A DNA stretch of 64,000 nt from Apium graveolens (Eukaryota > Streptophyta > Magnoliopsida > Apiales > Apiaceae). The position numbers and the translations under genes were made by a program. The notes under the pieces are model-generated. The model was not told the origin of the DNA, searched no databases, and saw nothing but the letters and a program-made list of their open reading frames with translations. Shown here piece after piece: positions 1 through 13,214 of this stretch (position 1 is the stretch's first letter; each line of letters begins with the position of its first letter). The DNA lies in assembly GCF_009905375.1 (NCBI RefSeq), contig NC_133647.1:2913847-2977846 (forward strand), given 5' to 3'.

Positions 1-355
1 GGAAAGTCAAAATGGTGGCTAATGCCTTAGTAGAAAGGAGAAACTCAAGATGATATTGTCTCTAAGAGAGTTGATTAGAGATTTTGAGAAAATGGAAATA
101 GAAGTGAACGCAACCGGAGCCGGTACCGAAAAGCTGTTTGAGATCGCTATGCGGTCTGGATTATTGGAAAATATAATATTGTGCCAAGAAAAAGTGATGA
201 ATGAAGGCAGAGAGTCAATGACTGGAGAAGAGATTCATACCGAGAAAGATGATAAGGGGATAGTGAGGTGTTCCTACAGAATTTGGGTTCCAAAAGTTCA
301 AGAGCTTAAGGATGAGAACTTAGATGAGAGCCATAGTTTGAGGAATAAGATTTAG
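1..355 (+). pseudogene. E1 pol remnant: RNase H tail and linker to integrase
   Basis: The first 50 bases encode a broken copy of the RNase H tail motif (GK..MVANAL, for the usual GKAN.VADALSRK). The open frame at 50-355 (101 codons) matches the linker between RNase H and the integrase zinc domain of E3: LTGEEL corresponds to MTGEEI and RIWIPNV to RIWVPKV. The frame ends just where the histidine of the zinc-binding motif should start, and the following bases do not continue the domain. It is a pseudogene fragment. The family call is firm because several motifs align in order with E3. Confidence 0.75.
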
Positions 356-3299
356 GGCAAACCCTGAATGTGATAGTCAGGGAGGTTGCCATCAAGAAAG
401 AAAAAACCCATAACATAATAGAGTGGAAAATAAGGTTTTTAACGTATAAGATAACCCCGATTATGGGAGAAGGTTGAAACGTTTCATACTTAGAAAGCAG
501 AAGTCGAACAAGATAGGGAGAACCAGGATGGTACTCCTATTGAGAAATTCATGGACCTGTCTAAACAGAACTTATACTTTTACCCCTAACCACCACTTTG
601 AGGAAACAATGTGGTGTGAAATTCTTTCAGGACCTTTAAGTCGCTAAGCTCTCAGAGTTCCAAGGAAATAGCTGACCCAGCCAAGGCAAGAGCCTGGCTA
701 AAGGAAATACAGGAATCATTTGAGATTCTAAATGATTGACGAATCACAAAAGACTGTTTTGTCACTTACCCTCCTAAGAGAGAGACCATCCACTGGTGAA
801 AGACCAAGAAAGGCACGGAGCAAGAGGTTATGATAAACTGATTAAAGTTCAGTCAAAATTTTTCGAGAAAGTAAATCCCAAGGTTATGGAGATAGTGTAA
901 AAGCTTTAAGAGCCAGAACAAAGGCGGACGAATATGATCAATTATGAATCTAAGATTGTAAAAGTTGTCAAGATTCGTCTGGAGGACAAGAATCCCAGAA
1001 CGACGTGATGTTTGAAGTCAATGATTAGTGGGTACGTGAAATGATTGTAATAGAAAGGAAAATAAAAAGAAACTGAAGTGGAAATGAATATAAAGGCAAT
1101 AGAGTTTGAGGAATGATAAGGGAGTTGGGTATGAGGAAACCCTAAAGACTCGTAGCAATAGAAATAAAAAAGTATGTAATCGTCAGGATGAGGGTGATTC
1201 ACCATGAGTTAAAATTGATGGTTGAAGGCATAAGAGATACCTATATTTTGTCCCCTGTAAGTTGGGAGGATTCGAGGAAACCTTGACATAGTTCGAAGGA
1301 TAAATAATGAGACGTGGATAGACTGAGGAGACAAGGAAGTAAGAAATTAGGAAAATTGGATGAAGGAAGTGACCTTCAAGAATGTGAAGTGTAAGATCGG
1401 TGGCTTGATACCTAGAAAGGAAGACGCCAGGTATGAAAGATATCCCAATATTGAGATGACTGTTGAGATAAATAACAAAAGTAAATGAGGAGTAATTAAG
1501 AAGAAGTTCACGTTGAACACGACCAATATCTTCCAGAACATCCTTGTTATCGTTACCAAATTAGGCAAGAAAAGCGGATAACCGTTGTTATCTTTTGGAG
1601 GCCATACTGATTGACCTCATTTTGAATACAGATGTTATTGTGAAATTAGGCATATACTATCGAGGTGAGAATGATTGAATAAGACACCCTTATCAGGGAT
1701 ATATGACTTGATTTATCCATGGAAGGATGCATGTACCTTTTTAAAGGTGGAATTAAGGATAGAACATCGGTAACTTAAAATGAATCCTATGGGGAATGCA
1801 TAAAGGTTGGCATTTCACCCTTAATAGGGATAGTATGAGTTTTGACAGTATGAATTGGAAAGGATTAAGGTAATAACAACCTTTAAGGATCGGTGGAGAA
1901 ATTTTTCAGAAGCATATAGACAATGATTCTGGTATTAATAAATGGTATCTTGATATGCCCTGTATCTAGGGAATACAGGAGGAACGATTCAAGGATAACC
2001 TTAGAGGTTTTACAAGGAGAAAGGTAATATTCAAAATTCTCAAGAATAGAAATGTTAATAAAGGAAATATGACGTAATTATAATGATGCCAAGTGGGGCA
2101 CGTGTTAAACCACGAGAAAGTATGGATCGAACCAGTAAAGGTCAAAATTGTTCAGGGCAATTAGGACCTAAGATAAAAGATGTTCTAAGTATGATTGAGA
2201 GTCAGTCGTGAAAGTGATTAACCTCTAAAGACTGAGGCAATAACTTATGGAAAAATGGTGATATTTTTTTTTACTCATCAGATTTCAAGGAAAACATCTT
2301 CAAATAAGCAGTGATTAGAAATGAGGTAGAAAATTTAGTTGAAGGTCATTTAAAAGACATTGATTGTAAGCAAATTTTACTATCAAGAAAGGCCAAAGAG
2401 TTGGCCAACACTTTAAGTGTAAGAGGACAATTATCGGCACTCGTGCCAGAGGAATACAGTAATAATGGTTAAAGCCGTGAAGGTTTTATTATGGTTTGGA
2501 AGATTGACATTCCTTCTGATGACTGTGCAATACCCAACCGTAATAGTAGTTGGTAAAGGTTTAATTCATATAATCGCCATAAGCGGGCTATCTATCTTAG
2601 AAGGTACTATCTTGAGATAAGCCAGGACCATGTTACGGAATGACTAAATGAACTGTTGAGATGCATGTCTCCCAATAAAGACATATGATTAAGAATGGTA
2701 TTAACCTGCTATCGTTGCCTTCATTGAAACTCTTCTACAATTTTATCTGCTTCATGTCATATGTACGTCAAGTTCAGGAGTTTTCTTCATGAATCATGAA
2801 TGGTGATCATGTTACCTCCTTAGAAGAATTAGATACGAGATGTATGGACTCCGTATGGTTAGCTATTAAGACTTCATGGAAAATGAATGACTACAGTAGG
2901 TCAACGGTGGACCCTGGTAGTGTAGGAATGATTCTGCGGGTAATGAGCCGATTAATTACAACCGTGAGAGTTGTATTGGAATGGATGTTGAGATTAAGTA
3001 CCACAAATCGGGTTATGGTGATGTATAAGTTATCATTGATAGACTAATTAAGTCGATTATCTACCTATCGAATACTTATTCCTTCTTATTAATAGAGAGT
3101 CGTATTACTATACGAGGAAGGTTGCAGTGCAAGCATAGAATTCTAGTAACGGTGATGTCTAGAATGAAATCCCAGATTCGATTTTCGATGTCGAGGGAGT
3201 TTCAAAGGTGATTGTGTATAAGCTCGAGCAAGAGCATGGGTTCATAGAATGATGGATGGAATAGTAAATATTTAAGCATGTGAAATGCGATGTTATTAT
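356..3299 (+). other. E1 anomalous middle stretch, mostly unassigned
   Basis: This stretch separates two parts of pol (linker and integrase core) that lie next to each other in E3. In E3 the linker-to-integrase-C distance is about 0.8 kb; here it is about 3.7 kb, so roughly 2.9 kb is extra. It is rich in stops on both strands. One part (about 610-885) is gag-like. The bases around 1590-1660 may be a protease remnant, but this is weak. The rest, including the short open frame at 2796-3047, I do not recognise. A nested decayed element or an internal rearrangement would both explain it. Confidence 0.45.
610..885 (+). pseudogene. gag-like capsid fragment inside E1 pol
   Basis: One frame reads F..........ADPAKARAWLKEIQESFEIL followed by stops and an H-W pair. 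This matches the capsid start of E3 (FKGEVDPVVARIWLKEIEKAF ... NYWWE) with the W-L-K-E-I core identical. Three in-frame stops lie within 90 codons, so it is a dead fragment. A capsid segment between the RNase H linker and the integrase is out of order for a Ty3 element. Confidence 0.55.
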
Positions 3300-4625
3300 A
3301 CTTGATGTGGATTTATATACATATATGTTTTGTTCTCCTATGTTAAACCTCTATAGTTCAGAGGTAGATTCCAAGCCAGATATTTTGTGGCAGTATATTT
3401 TATATATATACAATTCTCTTCAATTCGTTCTTTTCTCTCCTTTTCACTTCATATAAGCTGAGAAGAACAACCCTTCCAGAAGGGGAGGTATTGCCGAATG
3501 ACTATCTATCTATGTGATAGAAGCCTAGTAGGATACCATCTATTGTTTAATTGCTTGTCAAGTACTAAAGGCTGGTCACTTTCTGTACTAACTATGCAAT
3601 GTAACAAGTGTTCATGATCATAGTGATCTCTCAATAAATTCTTTTACTTCTATATGAAGGACCAAGCTTTTGAAGATGGAGGCAACTAGAGATGAAGTGG
3701 TACCAAGTATGGTGGTATTCTGAATCTAAAACGTCTGTGATACTAAGGCTGACGTGGTTATTAAAAGGTTATAGCACGCTAACGAGAAAATGTATAACCA
3801 GTATAATATTAGGAACGGAAGATAGTAATGATTACGAACTGGAAAAGAATGGGTATTGAGAAGCAAAAGCTCTAATGCTAAAAGCTATAATGAGAGTCTG
3901 TGCAATAGACTTGAAAGAATTTGGAATGATCACTTAACGCGGATTGAGTTTTCTCACGATAATAGATCATATGTCATTATCGAGATGTCGCCTTATGAGA
4001 TCCTTGAGGGAAGACAATGTCGATCTCCCTTATGTTAGGATGAAGTTGTAGAGCGCAAGATGCTCGGACCCGCGGTAGTCCAAAGGACCAGGGATGTAAT
4101 ATATCTAATCAGAGGAAGGCTGGTAGTAACCCAAGATGGACATAAGAGGTATGCTGATTTGACTCGAAAGGACAAAGAGTAAAAAATAGGGGACCTAGTA
4201 ATGTTATAGGTATCCCTTGGAAAGGATTGATGAGGTTCGGAAAGAAAGGAAAGCTAAGTCCACAAATTGTTGGACCCTTGGATATATTAAGATGTATTGG
4301 GAAGTTAGCATATGAGCTAACCCTACCCCCGAACATGTAGCAAGTCATAACGTGTTTCACGTATCAATGTTAAGGAAGTGTAATTCAGATGCTAGATAAA
4401 TAGGGGCATATGAGTGCATAGACATGCAACCAGACGTAACCTATATGGAGCAACCAGGAAGGGTTATAGATTGAAAAAGGAACAAGTGCTTAGGAGAAGG
4501 GTTATCAAACTATTCAGAGTTTGATGGAAGAACCACAATGTGGGAAAAATTACTTGAGAGTTAGAAAGTACAATGCTAAGAAAGTATCCCTATTCATTTT
4601 CTATCTGATTCCGGGACGGAATCCT
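3300..4625 (+). pseudogene. E1 integrase core and C-terminal remnant
   Basis: The fragments run in the order expected for a chromovirus integrase: weak core matches around 3470-3580 (a KAGHFL stretch), then from about 3880 a clear match to E3 with RVCAID, WNDHLTRIEFS, SPYEILEGRQCRSPL, HKRYADLTRKD and a broken GKLSP..IGP region near 4250. Many stops (for example at 4036) and frameshifts interrupt it. The reading ends in a lysine/glycine-rich purine tract directly before the LTR, as expected for the 3' end of pol. It is not functional. Confidence 0.7.
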
Positions 4626-4641
4626 TTTAAGGAGGGGAGAC

Positions 4642-7600
4642 TGTAATAACCCCAAATTTTGGAATTTTTGAAACCCTTATGAATAGTGCTTTTGCTGATT
4701 ATGCTGAATAAGAAAACTTTTCATATCACACTATGTAGGGGTTCTTTTATTGATCTTCTGAGATATTATTAGTACTCTATGTGGTATATAAGTATATGTA
4801 AAGATCGTCAGAATCCAAATCCGAACACTTTGATTTTTTTTCCCGGAAATCCACCAGATACCGAAAGAATTGAGTATAAGGTAACAGGATAAAAAGGATT
4901 TAAATTCAAGGATTATAAGAGAGGATCATAAAAGGAATATAATGTATTGAGAAAGGTTAAGGAAACCCAAGTAATAAGATCCCGGGTATGATCCCTCAAA
5001 CGATAAACGAAAACGAAAGTTAAGCGAACCGTATAACAGATCAGCGGTCATTACCCAAGTAATTAGAAGCTAATCAAAGAGGTTAGTGAGGATGATGTCA
5101 TCAAACCAATAAGAAGAGGACAAATGTAACAAGATGACATAGGAAAGGTGACATAAGCATGACATAAGGGAAGGAGGTGTGGTTGATTAATAACCACACA
5201 ATTTTTCATGGGTAAAAAGGTAATTAATCAAAAACAAAAGCTAGCAACCAAGCAAAAAAATCAAAAAAAAACACAAAACACTTCCATTTTCAAGAAGAGC
5301 TCTCAGCTTTTCTTCCTTTTCAAAGAAGAAAATTCCAAAATTCAAGATCCAAGCCTTGTTAATTAGTGAGGTAATTATCTAAGGTTCCTTGTACATAGAT
5401 ATGGGTATCCTATAAGTTTAAGCTTCTAATTCCTTCACAATATCTTCCAATAAATCAAGGAAGAAGATGGTGAATAGTAACCTTCAAGAAATAACTTTGG
5501 TTTTCTTGATTTTTATGAAAGTTCAAGGTAGCTTAAGCATATATTAAGGCTTCCATGGGTATTCCAAGGATCTTTCATTGATTAAAAGCTTCAAGGAAGG
5601 TATAACTCTAAATTATCTCAGCATTAAGTTGTTTGGTATAAATGATTATGATGATGGAATGATAGATTAAGTGTAGTAGTTGTTTTTTCATGTTGAGATC
5701 TTAGTTGTTAAGTGTTTTTGTTGATTTTGGGAGTTAAGAGTAGCACTAGTTGTTCTTGATGATTCATGGTATGATTTGAGGCTTGGTTTAAATGGTTTAA
5801 AGTGGTTGATGAGTGATATTGTCATATGGTTGTATTGAGATTGATTGGTGATGGTTTGGTGTTGAATTGGTTTGGTAAAATTTTGGGAAATCGCGTAAAC
5901 GTAGCCGTCGTAATGTCCGATTTACTTTAGACTGTTTTTGCTCTTAACATCAGGACCCGGGAACTCCCTGTTAGCTTTTGACCATTGCCATGATTAGATA
6001 GTTCATGTTACGAGCTTCGTTTTGATATGTGGTTCGTTTGAATCCGATGTACGGTTTAGGAGAAACGACCGTTTTAAGTAACGGCGTTTCGCGAACGAAC
6101 CATTACCCCTCGCCTTACTTTGAAACCTTGGTTACGGACCTTAAATGACTAATTGGGGTATGAAACATTTATGTAAAGTGGATTAGGCAGTTGGTAAGGT
6201 ACTCGCGAAAGAATTGCTTTAAAATTCTTAATGGTAAATTTATAAAAAATGGTGGAGCCGAGGGTACTCGAGCGACTTAAGTGAATCGTTAAGCGCGAAA
6301 GCGAACGTTAGGACTCTAAATGGTTAAAGTCTAGTTCCTTAAGCGATCGGGGTTTAATTCTGACTTATGTTGTTGTTCATAGGTTATCGGACCCACTCTA
6401 AGCTTAAGTCTATCCGGGAGCACTCAGGCAAGTTTTCTACCCGTTATACTGTTGTTGTGATGTTTACATTTGTATATGCATTATCTTGCGATAGATGCAT
6501 GATGGTTAATTAGCAAATTCTTGCGATATATTGTAGCATGTGATATGGTATATATGCATGCATGTTTCGTATTCTTGATACATATATCTGTTGATTCAGT
6601 TGATAATACCTATGCTAGAGATAAGCGGTAATTTGCATATACCCTTAGTATAGGGGACCCAAAGGTGAACATTTTTCTAAAACCGGGAGTCGAGGTTCCC
6701 GAGTATAATATATATATATATATGAATAGTTTTCAAAACTATGAATCGAATAAGGTTTATTCGATAACTTTATTTTATTAGTGAATATTATTTTGAATAT
6801 TCATTCGAGGGCTTAAGACCCCGTTTATTTTATTATTGAATATTATTTTGAATATTCATTCGAGGGCTTATGACCCCGTTTATTTTATTATTGAATATTA
6901 TTTTGAATATTCATTCGAGGACTTATGACTCCAATTAATTACTAATTATTATTCTTTATTTTATTAAGGAATAATGTGTCGATGATCAAACTCATTTTTG
7001 ATTATTCAAATAAAGATATTACTTTCGTATAAGTATATCTTTGGTTATTTAATATTCATTTCAAGTATAAGTTTTACAACTTCTACTTCAATTATTTTTA
7101 TAAAGATTATTCTTTATGAGAATATTATTTAAATAATAATATTCAGATATTTTCTAATATATTGGGACTGATTTATTTTATTAAATCAGCATTACTCCAA
7201 ACATTCTTAAAAATGTTTGCGAGTCTTCAAAATGATTTTAAAAGTTAGGGCGGATCCCAAAAATCATTTTTTTATATATTTAAGATCTTCCTTTCAAAGG
7301 GGATTTAAATATTCGCTCAAAACCTGAGGGATCCGGCTCTGTGGTGTGTTTTATATTCGTAACAAGGTTGCTATTTTGATAAAAGAGTTTTTGATTACTT
7401 ACCCAATACTCGAGAAGTAAAATTCTTGGAACAAGTTAATCCATTAACAGGCATCGCCTGGGAAATATCGGTGAGTTTTCCTTTCCAACTAGATACGACT
7501 TCTTGGTGGAGCCGTATCAACAAGTTTCTACTTGGGGAAAGTGGGGACGAGCTTTACGTTTCAGAGTCATGGATTTCATCTAAACTAGGAGTGGCGTAAG

Positions 7601-8861
7601 TGGTCGAGTGGCGCCGGCCCAGCCTTATTATATTGGACCAAATGGCCTGGAAGTTTCGCAAGACGGTACATTCCTTAGGAGTCCAGTGTTCGGTTGACAA
7701 GTAAATCCGACAGGTTCTCCTCTACATGTAGAAAATGGTGGGGTTGTACTACTGCGACTGATCATCGTAAGTGGACTTCCTAGCGCAACAAACTCCCGTA
7801 ATGAGTTCATCATCTAGTTGGATATTTCTGCAACACTACCCAGAGCACTTCGATAGAAAGGCTACGGCGGGGCGATTGTTGAGTGTTGGCAGGGTCGAGT
7901 TTTCAAAATGGTGTTTCCATTGAATGAAGTATCTCGTAACTTCATTTTTTTTGAATGATTTTTCAAAGATTGATTATATACAAGTTATTCCTTGTAGCTT
8001 CATATATGTGATGAACTAATTATAAATTGAACGGTGGTAGTTCAAGTAGTATTCGGAAAAGATATAAGTATATTGGAGTATCTTGTAACTTCATCTTTTA
8101 AACTTAGATCTAGTAAATGATTATCTTGTGCATGTCAAAGATTTTCAGAAAAACGTTGAGACAATGTTAGATATACGAGATCACCTTGCAACGATGTATT
8201 TATACAGTTGTAAACTGGAACTCTGTGTATATTATCCATGTCAGAGGATTTCAAAGATTTTGAAAAGTATATATGTATATATATACTGAATATTTTGCGA
8301 CTTGGTCGCGTTAAGATAACAAACTTGGTTCATTTCTTTTTGAACAAGACTTTCATGAGTACTATGAGAATGCTCATATATTGTTAATCATTATACATAT
8401 TATTTTGGTGGGCTTGTTGCTCACCCTTGCTTTCTTCTTTCATCACACAACAACTGATAGAAAAGATGAACAGGACCAAGCTTCCAATTCGCAAGCGGTT
8501 AGGAAACGTTCCGCAGTTTTATGGAAGCGTTGATGCCGCTGTAGCTGAGGTAAAAATTACCAATAGGCTAGACTTTCAACTTCTGATGTACCAGACTTAT
8601 GTATCTATATGAATTGTAATAATGGCAAAGAAATGTAAATTTATTCAGAAACCCTTTTAAGGTGTAATGACATATAATTTTGGAATAAAATGACTCGTGT
8701 TATTTTTGGATATTCATCTCTGAGACTATAACTTGTGGTGTGTGTGTTTATTGTGGGGTCACAGTACAGAGTAGTTGATTGTTTATTAAGATTGGGTGTT
8801 ATTAAGGGAAATGGAACTCGTGACAACCCGGATCCTCGACCCCGAATTTGGGGGTTTTACA
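4642..8861 (+). repeat. E1 3' LTR (about 4.2 kb)
   Basis: It starts tgtaataaccccaaattt right after the purine tract that follows integrase and ends ...gaatttgggggttttaca. The two ends are imperfect inverted repeats (tgtaataacccc against tgtaaaaccccc), which fixes both borders. Immediately downstream, integrase sequence of another element resumes in mid-domain, as expected for an insertion point. The LTR contains a 55-bp tandem repeat, AT-rich blocks and no credible gene; the short open frames at 7628-7813, 8427-8612 and 8641-8826 are chance frames. Confidence 0.75.
6783..6935 (+). repeat. 55-bp tandem repeat in the E1 LTR
   Basis: Units start at 6783, 6838 and 6893, exactly 55 bp apart, each beginning gaatattattttgaatattc and containing the block cattcgagggctta. 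The third unit diverges after about 40 bases. Each unit contains the dyad gaatatt-attttg-aatattc. Confidence 0.9.
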
Positions 8862-9218
8862 AGAAAGTTGAGTCCTAGGTATATTGGACCTTTTGAAGTG
8901 CTAAGAAAAGTTAGAAAAGTGGCATATTAGCTAGCGTTATCTCCGAATATGCAACATCTTCATAACGTGTTTCACGTTTCTCTTCTGAAGAAATATAATG
9001 CTAATTCCAGTCATGTGATCGAGTTGGAACCAATAGAAATTAAGCAAGATCCGTCTTACGTCGAACAACTTGTTCAGATTTTAGATCGAAAAGAGAAGAC
9101 GCTCAGAAATAAAGTTGTACCTCTAGTTACAGTATTATGGAGAAATCCTAAGATAGAGGATACGACTTGGGAATTAGAAAGCAAAATGCGAGAGAAGTGT
9201 CCACATTTATTTGTTTAG
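8862..9218 (+). pseudogene. E2 integrase C-terminus
   Basis: Reads [16 protein letters not shown], then an in-frame stop (8929-8931), then HNVFHVSLLKKY, SYVEQLVQILDRKEKTLRNK and LWRNPKIEDTTWELE before a natural stop. This is the C-terminal part of a chromovirus integrase, ending in a short chromodomain-like segment (the W...E-TWE pattern), as in E3. The N-terminal portion is absent because E1 is inserted just upstream. From 8949 the frame is intact for 89 codons. It is followed after about 40 bp by a purine tract and the LTR. Confidence 0.85.
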
Positions 9219-9258
9219 ACTAGATTCTGAGGACATGATCCTTTTAAGGGGGATAGAT

Positions 9259-12200
9259 TGTAGCGAATGGGAATTTCGCGACATGATTAAATGAATAAAG
9301 TATAATTTTGTGTTGTAGTTATGAATTTATGTGAATACATAAAAGGTTAAATTATTATGTGGATTAACTGTTATCGTTGTATAATAGTAACTGTGAAGGT
9401 AAAGTAACTCGTTCCAGTTTGATGAGTCAGTTAAAAGGCTAAGCTGTGTTGTCGGGCCATCAAGTTGAACGGAACCCGTCTTAAAAAAGGATTAAGGTGT
9501 TTAAGCATATGAATACGAATATGTGTTAAAAAGAAATATTTAAATGAATATTATAGTCAAGTTTGACATATTAGCTAGTAAAAATAGTATGATTGTGAAG
9601 CGAAGCTTAAAACGCTCAGCGTCGGGACGTCAGTCTGGACGTGACCTGTTACACGAAAAGTGAATATTAATAAAATGGGGGAATTTTTATGCTTGAGGAT
9701 ATTTCAAAATGAGTCGTGATATGTGAGTTTATGTTGTTGCCTGTTAATGTGCATGATTATGTGATCCGGAAATTTTTAAATGATTTTTAAGGGATTTATT
9801 TGATTTAAATAAGGTTTATTGAACCTTTATATATTTTTATAAAATTATCAGAGTATGGTCAAGGAGTGAAATTTGCTTTATTATCTTTGAAATAGTCCTG
9901 GAGACTTTCTAAAAATGATAGATGAAATTATTTTGTGATCGGCGTATTTTAAAATGATTTTATCGGGTTATATTTCTATTTTAAGCGTAATCGTATAAAA
10001 TTCATATAAAATAAACTGTACGCTCAAAAATTATTTTTAAAATATGGCTAGAAATCTAATTTCAAGATCTATATTTAAAAAAAAATTCATATCATTTTCA
10101 CCTTTTCTGAGGGAGTTTTGTATTATCCAAATTCGTTTTTGAGTTTTTGAATAAAAGAAAAGAAGTATCTAGAATTAGTTGGCAAAACACCATTTTGCCC
10201 CTCCACTCACCTTTAAATACTCCCACTCTTCCTTCCTTCCTCCCCAATCACTTCTTTCTCTTGGATCACTCTTTCTCTTTTCTTTCCTCCCTCTCTCTCC
10301 TGAATTCTCTCTCTCTCTCACGCGAGTTCTCTCTCTCTCACCTACACGCAACACTAAATTCTACTTAGAATTCAAAGCTCTTGCCATTGATCTTCTTAAT
10401 TTTCAATCCTCTATATATATGCTCTTTGCATGTAAGTATTTAAGAAGGTTTTTGCATCAACATCTCTTAGTTATATCTAAGAAAACATAATTTCTTAGTG
10501 TGTGATCTTAAGAGAGTATAGTGCACTAAATTATGTGCTATTCTTTGGTTTTGTTTTGATGTTGGTTCGAATTTTTCTAGTAAAAGATTAGAGTTTTGCC
10601 AAGGGTTTTGATTTGAAAATCTAATTTTTGGTTCGGTTGTTCTTTTAAATGATTTGAATGGATGAGTTATGGCTTGAACTTAAGTTTATGCTTGATTCTT
10701 GAACTTGCATGTTGATCATTGTTAGTTAATAGTTAACTTTTGGGCATGCATGTTGATCATTGCTAGTTAATAGATAAATTTTGGACTTGCATGTTGATGA
10801 TTGGATTTTGGTTCGATTTTATGTAAAAGAAAAAGAGTTTAAAGGTTTTTCTTGTTAAGAATTGAGTGAATATAGGCTTTAAAGATAAAAATTAACTTTG
10901 CATGTTAAATTATGAGTTGTAAGTTGTTTGTTTGATTAAGGACAAATATGGCTTGAATTTGTATAAAAGAAATAGCTGATTGATTTATGAGATATGTGAT
11001 TTGATAACTTGTTGCTTGTAACTTGGTTTTGATTCGGATTTTGTGATATGAATGGATGATGTGACAACATTTAATTAGTTTAAGTCCTAATAAAGCTAGG
11101 ATAAAAATCTAGATTATGCATGATAATAATAAGTGGTTGCATTTTGATTTCTTGTCTTGGTTCCATTATTTTGGTTTGAATTTTTGAGTTAAAAAGAAAG
11201 GCGTAAGTTGTTTGGTTGTCGAGTTATTTGTTCTGAGAAACATCGAGTGTCGAGTAATTTGCTGATTAGGGATTATATTTTGGATTGTAGATCCGGATAA
11301 CGGAGGCATTCAGGCTAGAAAAGGGAAAGGAATCTTACGTGGTAGTAGTTCAGTTTTATTAAAGCAGGAAAGCGATTTAAGGCAAGTAACTCTGACCTCT
11401 CTTGTGAATTGTTTATAGAGAGGAAATTACTGATGCCATGATTAAATAGAGACATTTTTTTGGAATTATGATACACCTGTCATTGATTCTGAGAAACCCT
11501 GATATTGTTCTTTTGACAATTTGATATCAAACCCTGTTCGGTCCTTTGTAGTAACCCTGTTGATTCGTACCCTGAATATCGTATTGTTTCCTTTGTTATC
11601 TTATGATACCGTAAAATCTACAAGAACTTTTACATTCTTCCTTATTTAATGTCTTGATCAATTCAAATTCTTCGTTAACCCGTGAACCCTATCATGAGTT
11701 GATTGTTGAAACTCTCTTGAATTGGAACTAGTTAACCCTGTTAATCATTTGATCCAGTTCCTTGGTATTGATCCCAGTTTACACTTGATCCGTTCATTTT
11801 CCTTGAAATCTTGAATTGAACTTAAGAATGATTTTCGACTTGAATGAGTTCGAATGATTTCACATTCTTGGTAATGCTAAAATGAATTTCATCAACTCTT
11901 TTCCTTCTTCCAATACAAGGTTTTCCAAACGAATTCCTGATGGATTAGATAGAGACGTAAAAGCCTAGTAGGACTAGTCCAGCCAAATAAGAGGCTAACG
12001 GGGCTAGTCCAATTTAAGGCTATAATGCCATAGGTACCATAACGACCAGATGGAGGTCGGTACGGGCTGATCACCCATATTATAATTTAAAGATGGATAT
12101 TCCAATCAAGGGTTCTCTTATATTCTATAAAGATGAAAATTTTTATATTCTTGGAGCAGTTGCTCCTTATTCTTTAAAAGGTGAAGTAAAATGAAATGGA

Positions 12201-12917
12201 ACAACTCAAGTCTTCATTTTGATTGTAATTTTGTGAACCCTGTCACTTTACATTGATGATAAGTTTTAAAGTCTGACTGATTGTTTCCTTCAGTTGAGAA
12301 ACACTTTAAAGTCCTGCTAATGATTTGAGATGAATATCGGCTTTCACCCTAACCTGAGCCTTGATTCCTGAAAGCCCATATCCTTCTTCATAACCCTTTC
12401 ATAGCCAGAGATAGAAATCTGCCACCTAGATATTTAAAGTAAAATCCCTCGTATGTTGATATTGATATTTTTCTGCATTATAAAACTGTTTATATAGTTA
12501 CTTGCTGAGCTTCTTTGCTCATATATTTTACTAACCATGGAAGTTAAGAAAGAAGATGGTCAGACTTAGGCACACCGCTCGCCAGAGCATTCCTGGCGGT
12601 CCCTACCGTGTTGTTGGTTTTCATATGCCAGAGAAGGTAGCAGTGTGTATAAGCAAGCGTTTAAGTTGGAAGGATTGTATAGGTTGGATCAGATACAATG
12701 GGTTATCTGCCGGTTCCATGTCTGAATCGAATAAATTTAAATTTTTTATTATTTTGGGTTGCAATATATTTATTCTGGTTGGTAGTTGTAATCATGTCTC
12801 ATACTTAATCCTGTTTAGAACCTGTTAGTGTTTAATCAGGGTTTATTATATTCGTTGTTATATTAGTTAATGATGTGTGGGTCCTCATTTCCTAACCCTG
12901 AGATTGAGGGTGTCACA
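9259..12917 (+). repeat. E2 LTR (3.66 kb), shared by two copies
   Basis: It starts tgtagcgaatgggaatttcg after the purine tract aaggggga and ends gattgagggtgtcaca directly before a PBS. A TATA-like TTTAAATA at 10212-10219 is followed by a CT-rich tract (about 10230-10345) typical of a transcribed leader, so U3 would be about 1 kb and R plus U5 about 2.6 kb. Low-complexity open frames at 10147-10490 and 12556-12828 are not genes. Apart from these elements I see only AT-rich LTR sequence. Confidence 0.8.
10212..10219 (+). promoter_or_regulatory. candidate TATA box of the E2 LTR
   Basis: TTTAAATA lies about 20-30 bp upstream of a long pyrimidine tract (ctcttccttccttcc and CT repeats), a common arrangement at plant retrotransposon transcription starts. 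Position and composition are the only evidence. Confidence 0.45.
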
Positions 12918-12932
12918 GGTTGGTATAAGAGC
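12918..12932 (+). other. E2 primer-binding site
   Basis: ggttggtataagagc follows the LTR end directly. It matches the initiator tRNA-Met PBS TGGTATCAGAGC except for one base (c to a). E3 has the unmutated form with the same ggt lead. Confidence 0.8.
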
Positions 12933-13214
12933 TACATGATCTAGTCCCTGAGACAAGGTAGCATAAAAGGGTATTTGGGTATATATGTATATTACGAGAG
13001 TGTTTCGACTCATATTGAGTTGAGTTAGACTATTAGGTATAGTCTAAGTAAAGTGAATAGGTCAAGGTAGCACCTAGAGTTAGGGAGTGGAGTTAGTTGT
13101 AGTCTTATTCAACCTTAATGTTGTTTCTTTGTTGCTGGTTTATCTCAAGACCCCGGTAGTGGTAGTGATTCGGACTCAGAGATTAGTTTGACCAGTACCC
13201 CAGTGGACTCTATT

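Larger units (their letters stand above)
1..8861 (+). mobile_element. E1: decayed Ty3/gypsy chromovirus, 3' part
   Basis: This is the 3' portion of an LTR retrotransposon whose 5' end lies outside the window. It holds an RNase H/integrase linker remnant, an anomalous middle stretch, the integrase core and C-terminus, a purine tract (aaggagggga) and a 4.2 kb 3' LTR. The pol fragments match the integrase of the minus-strand element E3 in order and motif, which places E1 in the same chromovirus (Tekay-like) group. It ends at 8861, inside the integrase of another element (E2). Stops and frameshifts are frequent, so it is old and cannot be expressed. The target duplication cannot be checked because the left end is missing. 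Confidence 0.8.

Noticed and set aside
2796..3047. 83-codon frame in E1
   Set aside because: No match to gag or pol motifs; surrounded by stop-rich decayed sequence.
10147..10490. Two overlapping frames in the E2 LTR
   Set aside because: Serine/leucine/proline strings produced by CT-rich sequence around the likely transcription start.
12556..12828. 90-codon frame in the E2 LTR
   Set aside because: It lies in U5 of the LTR and has no recognisable family.
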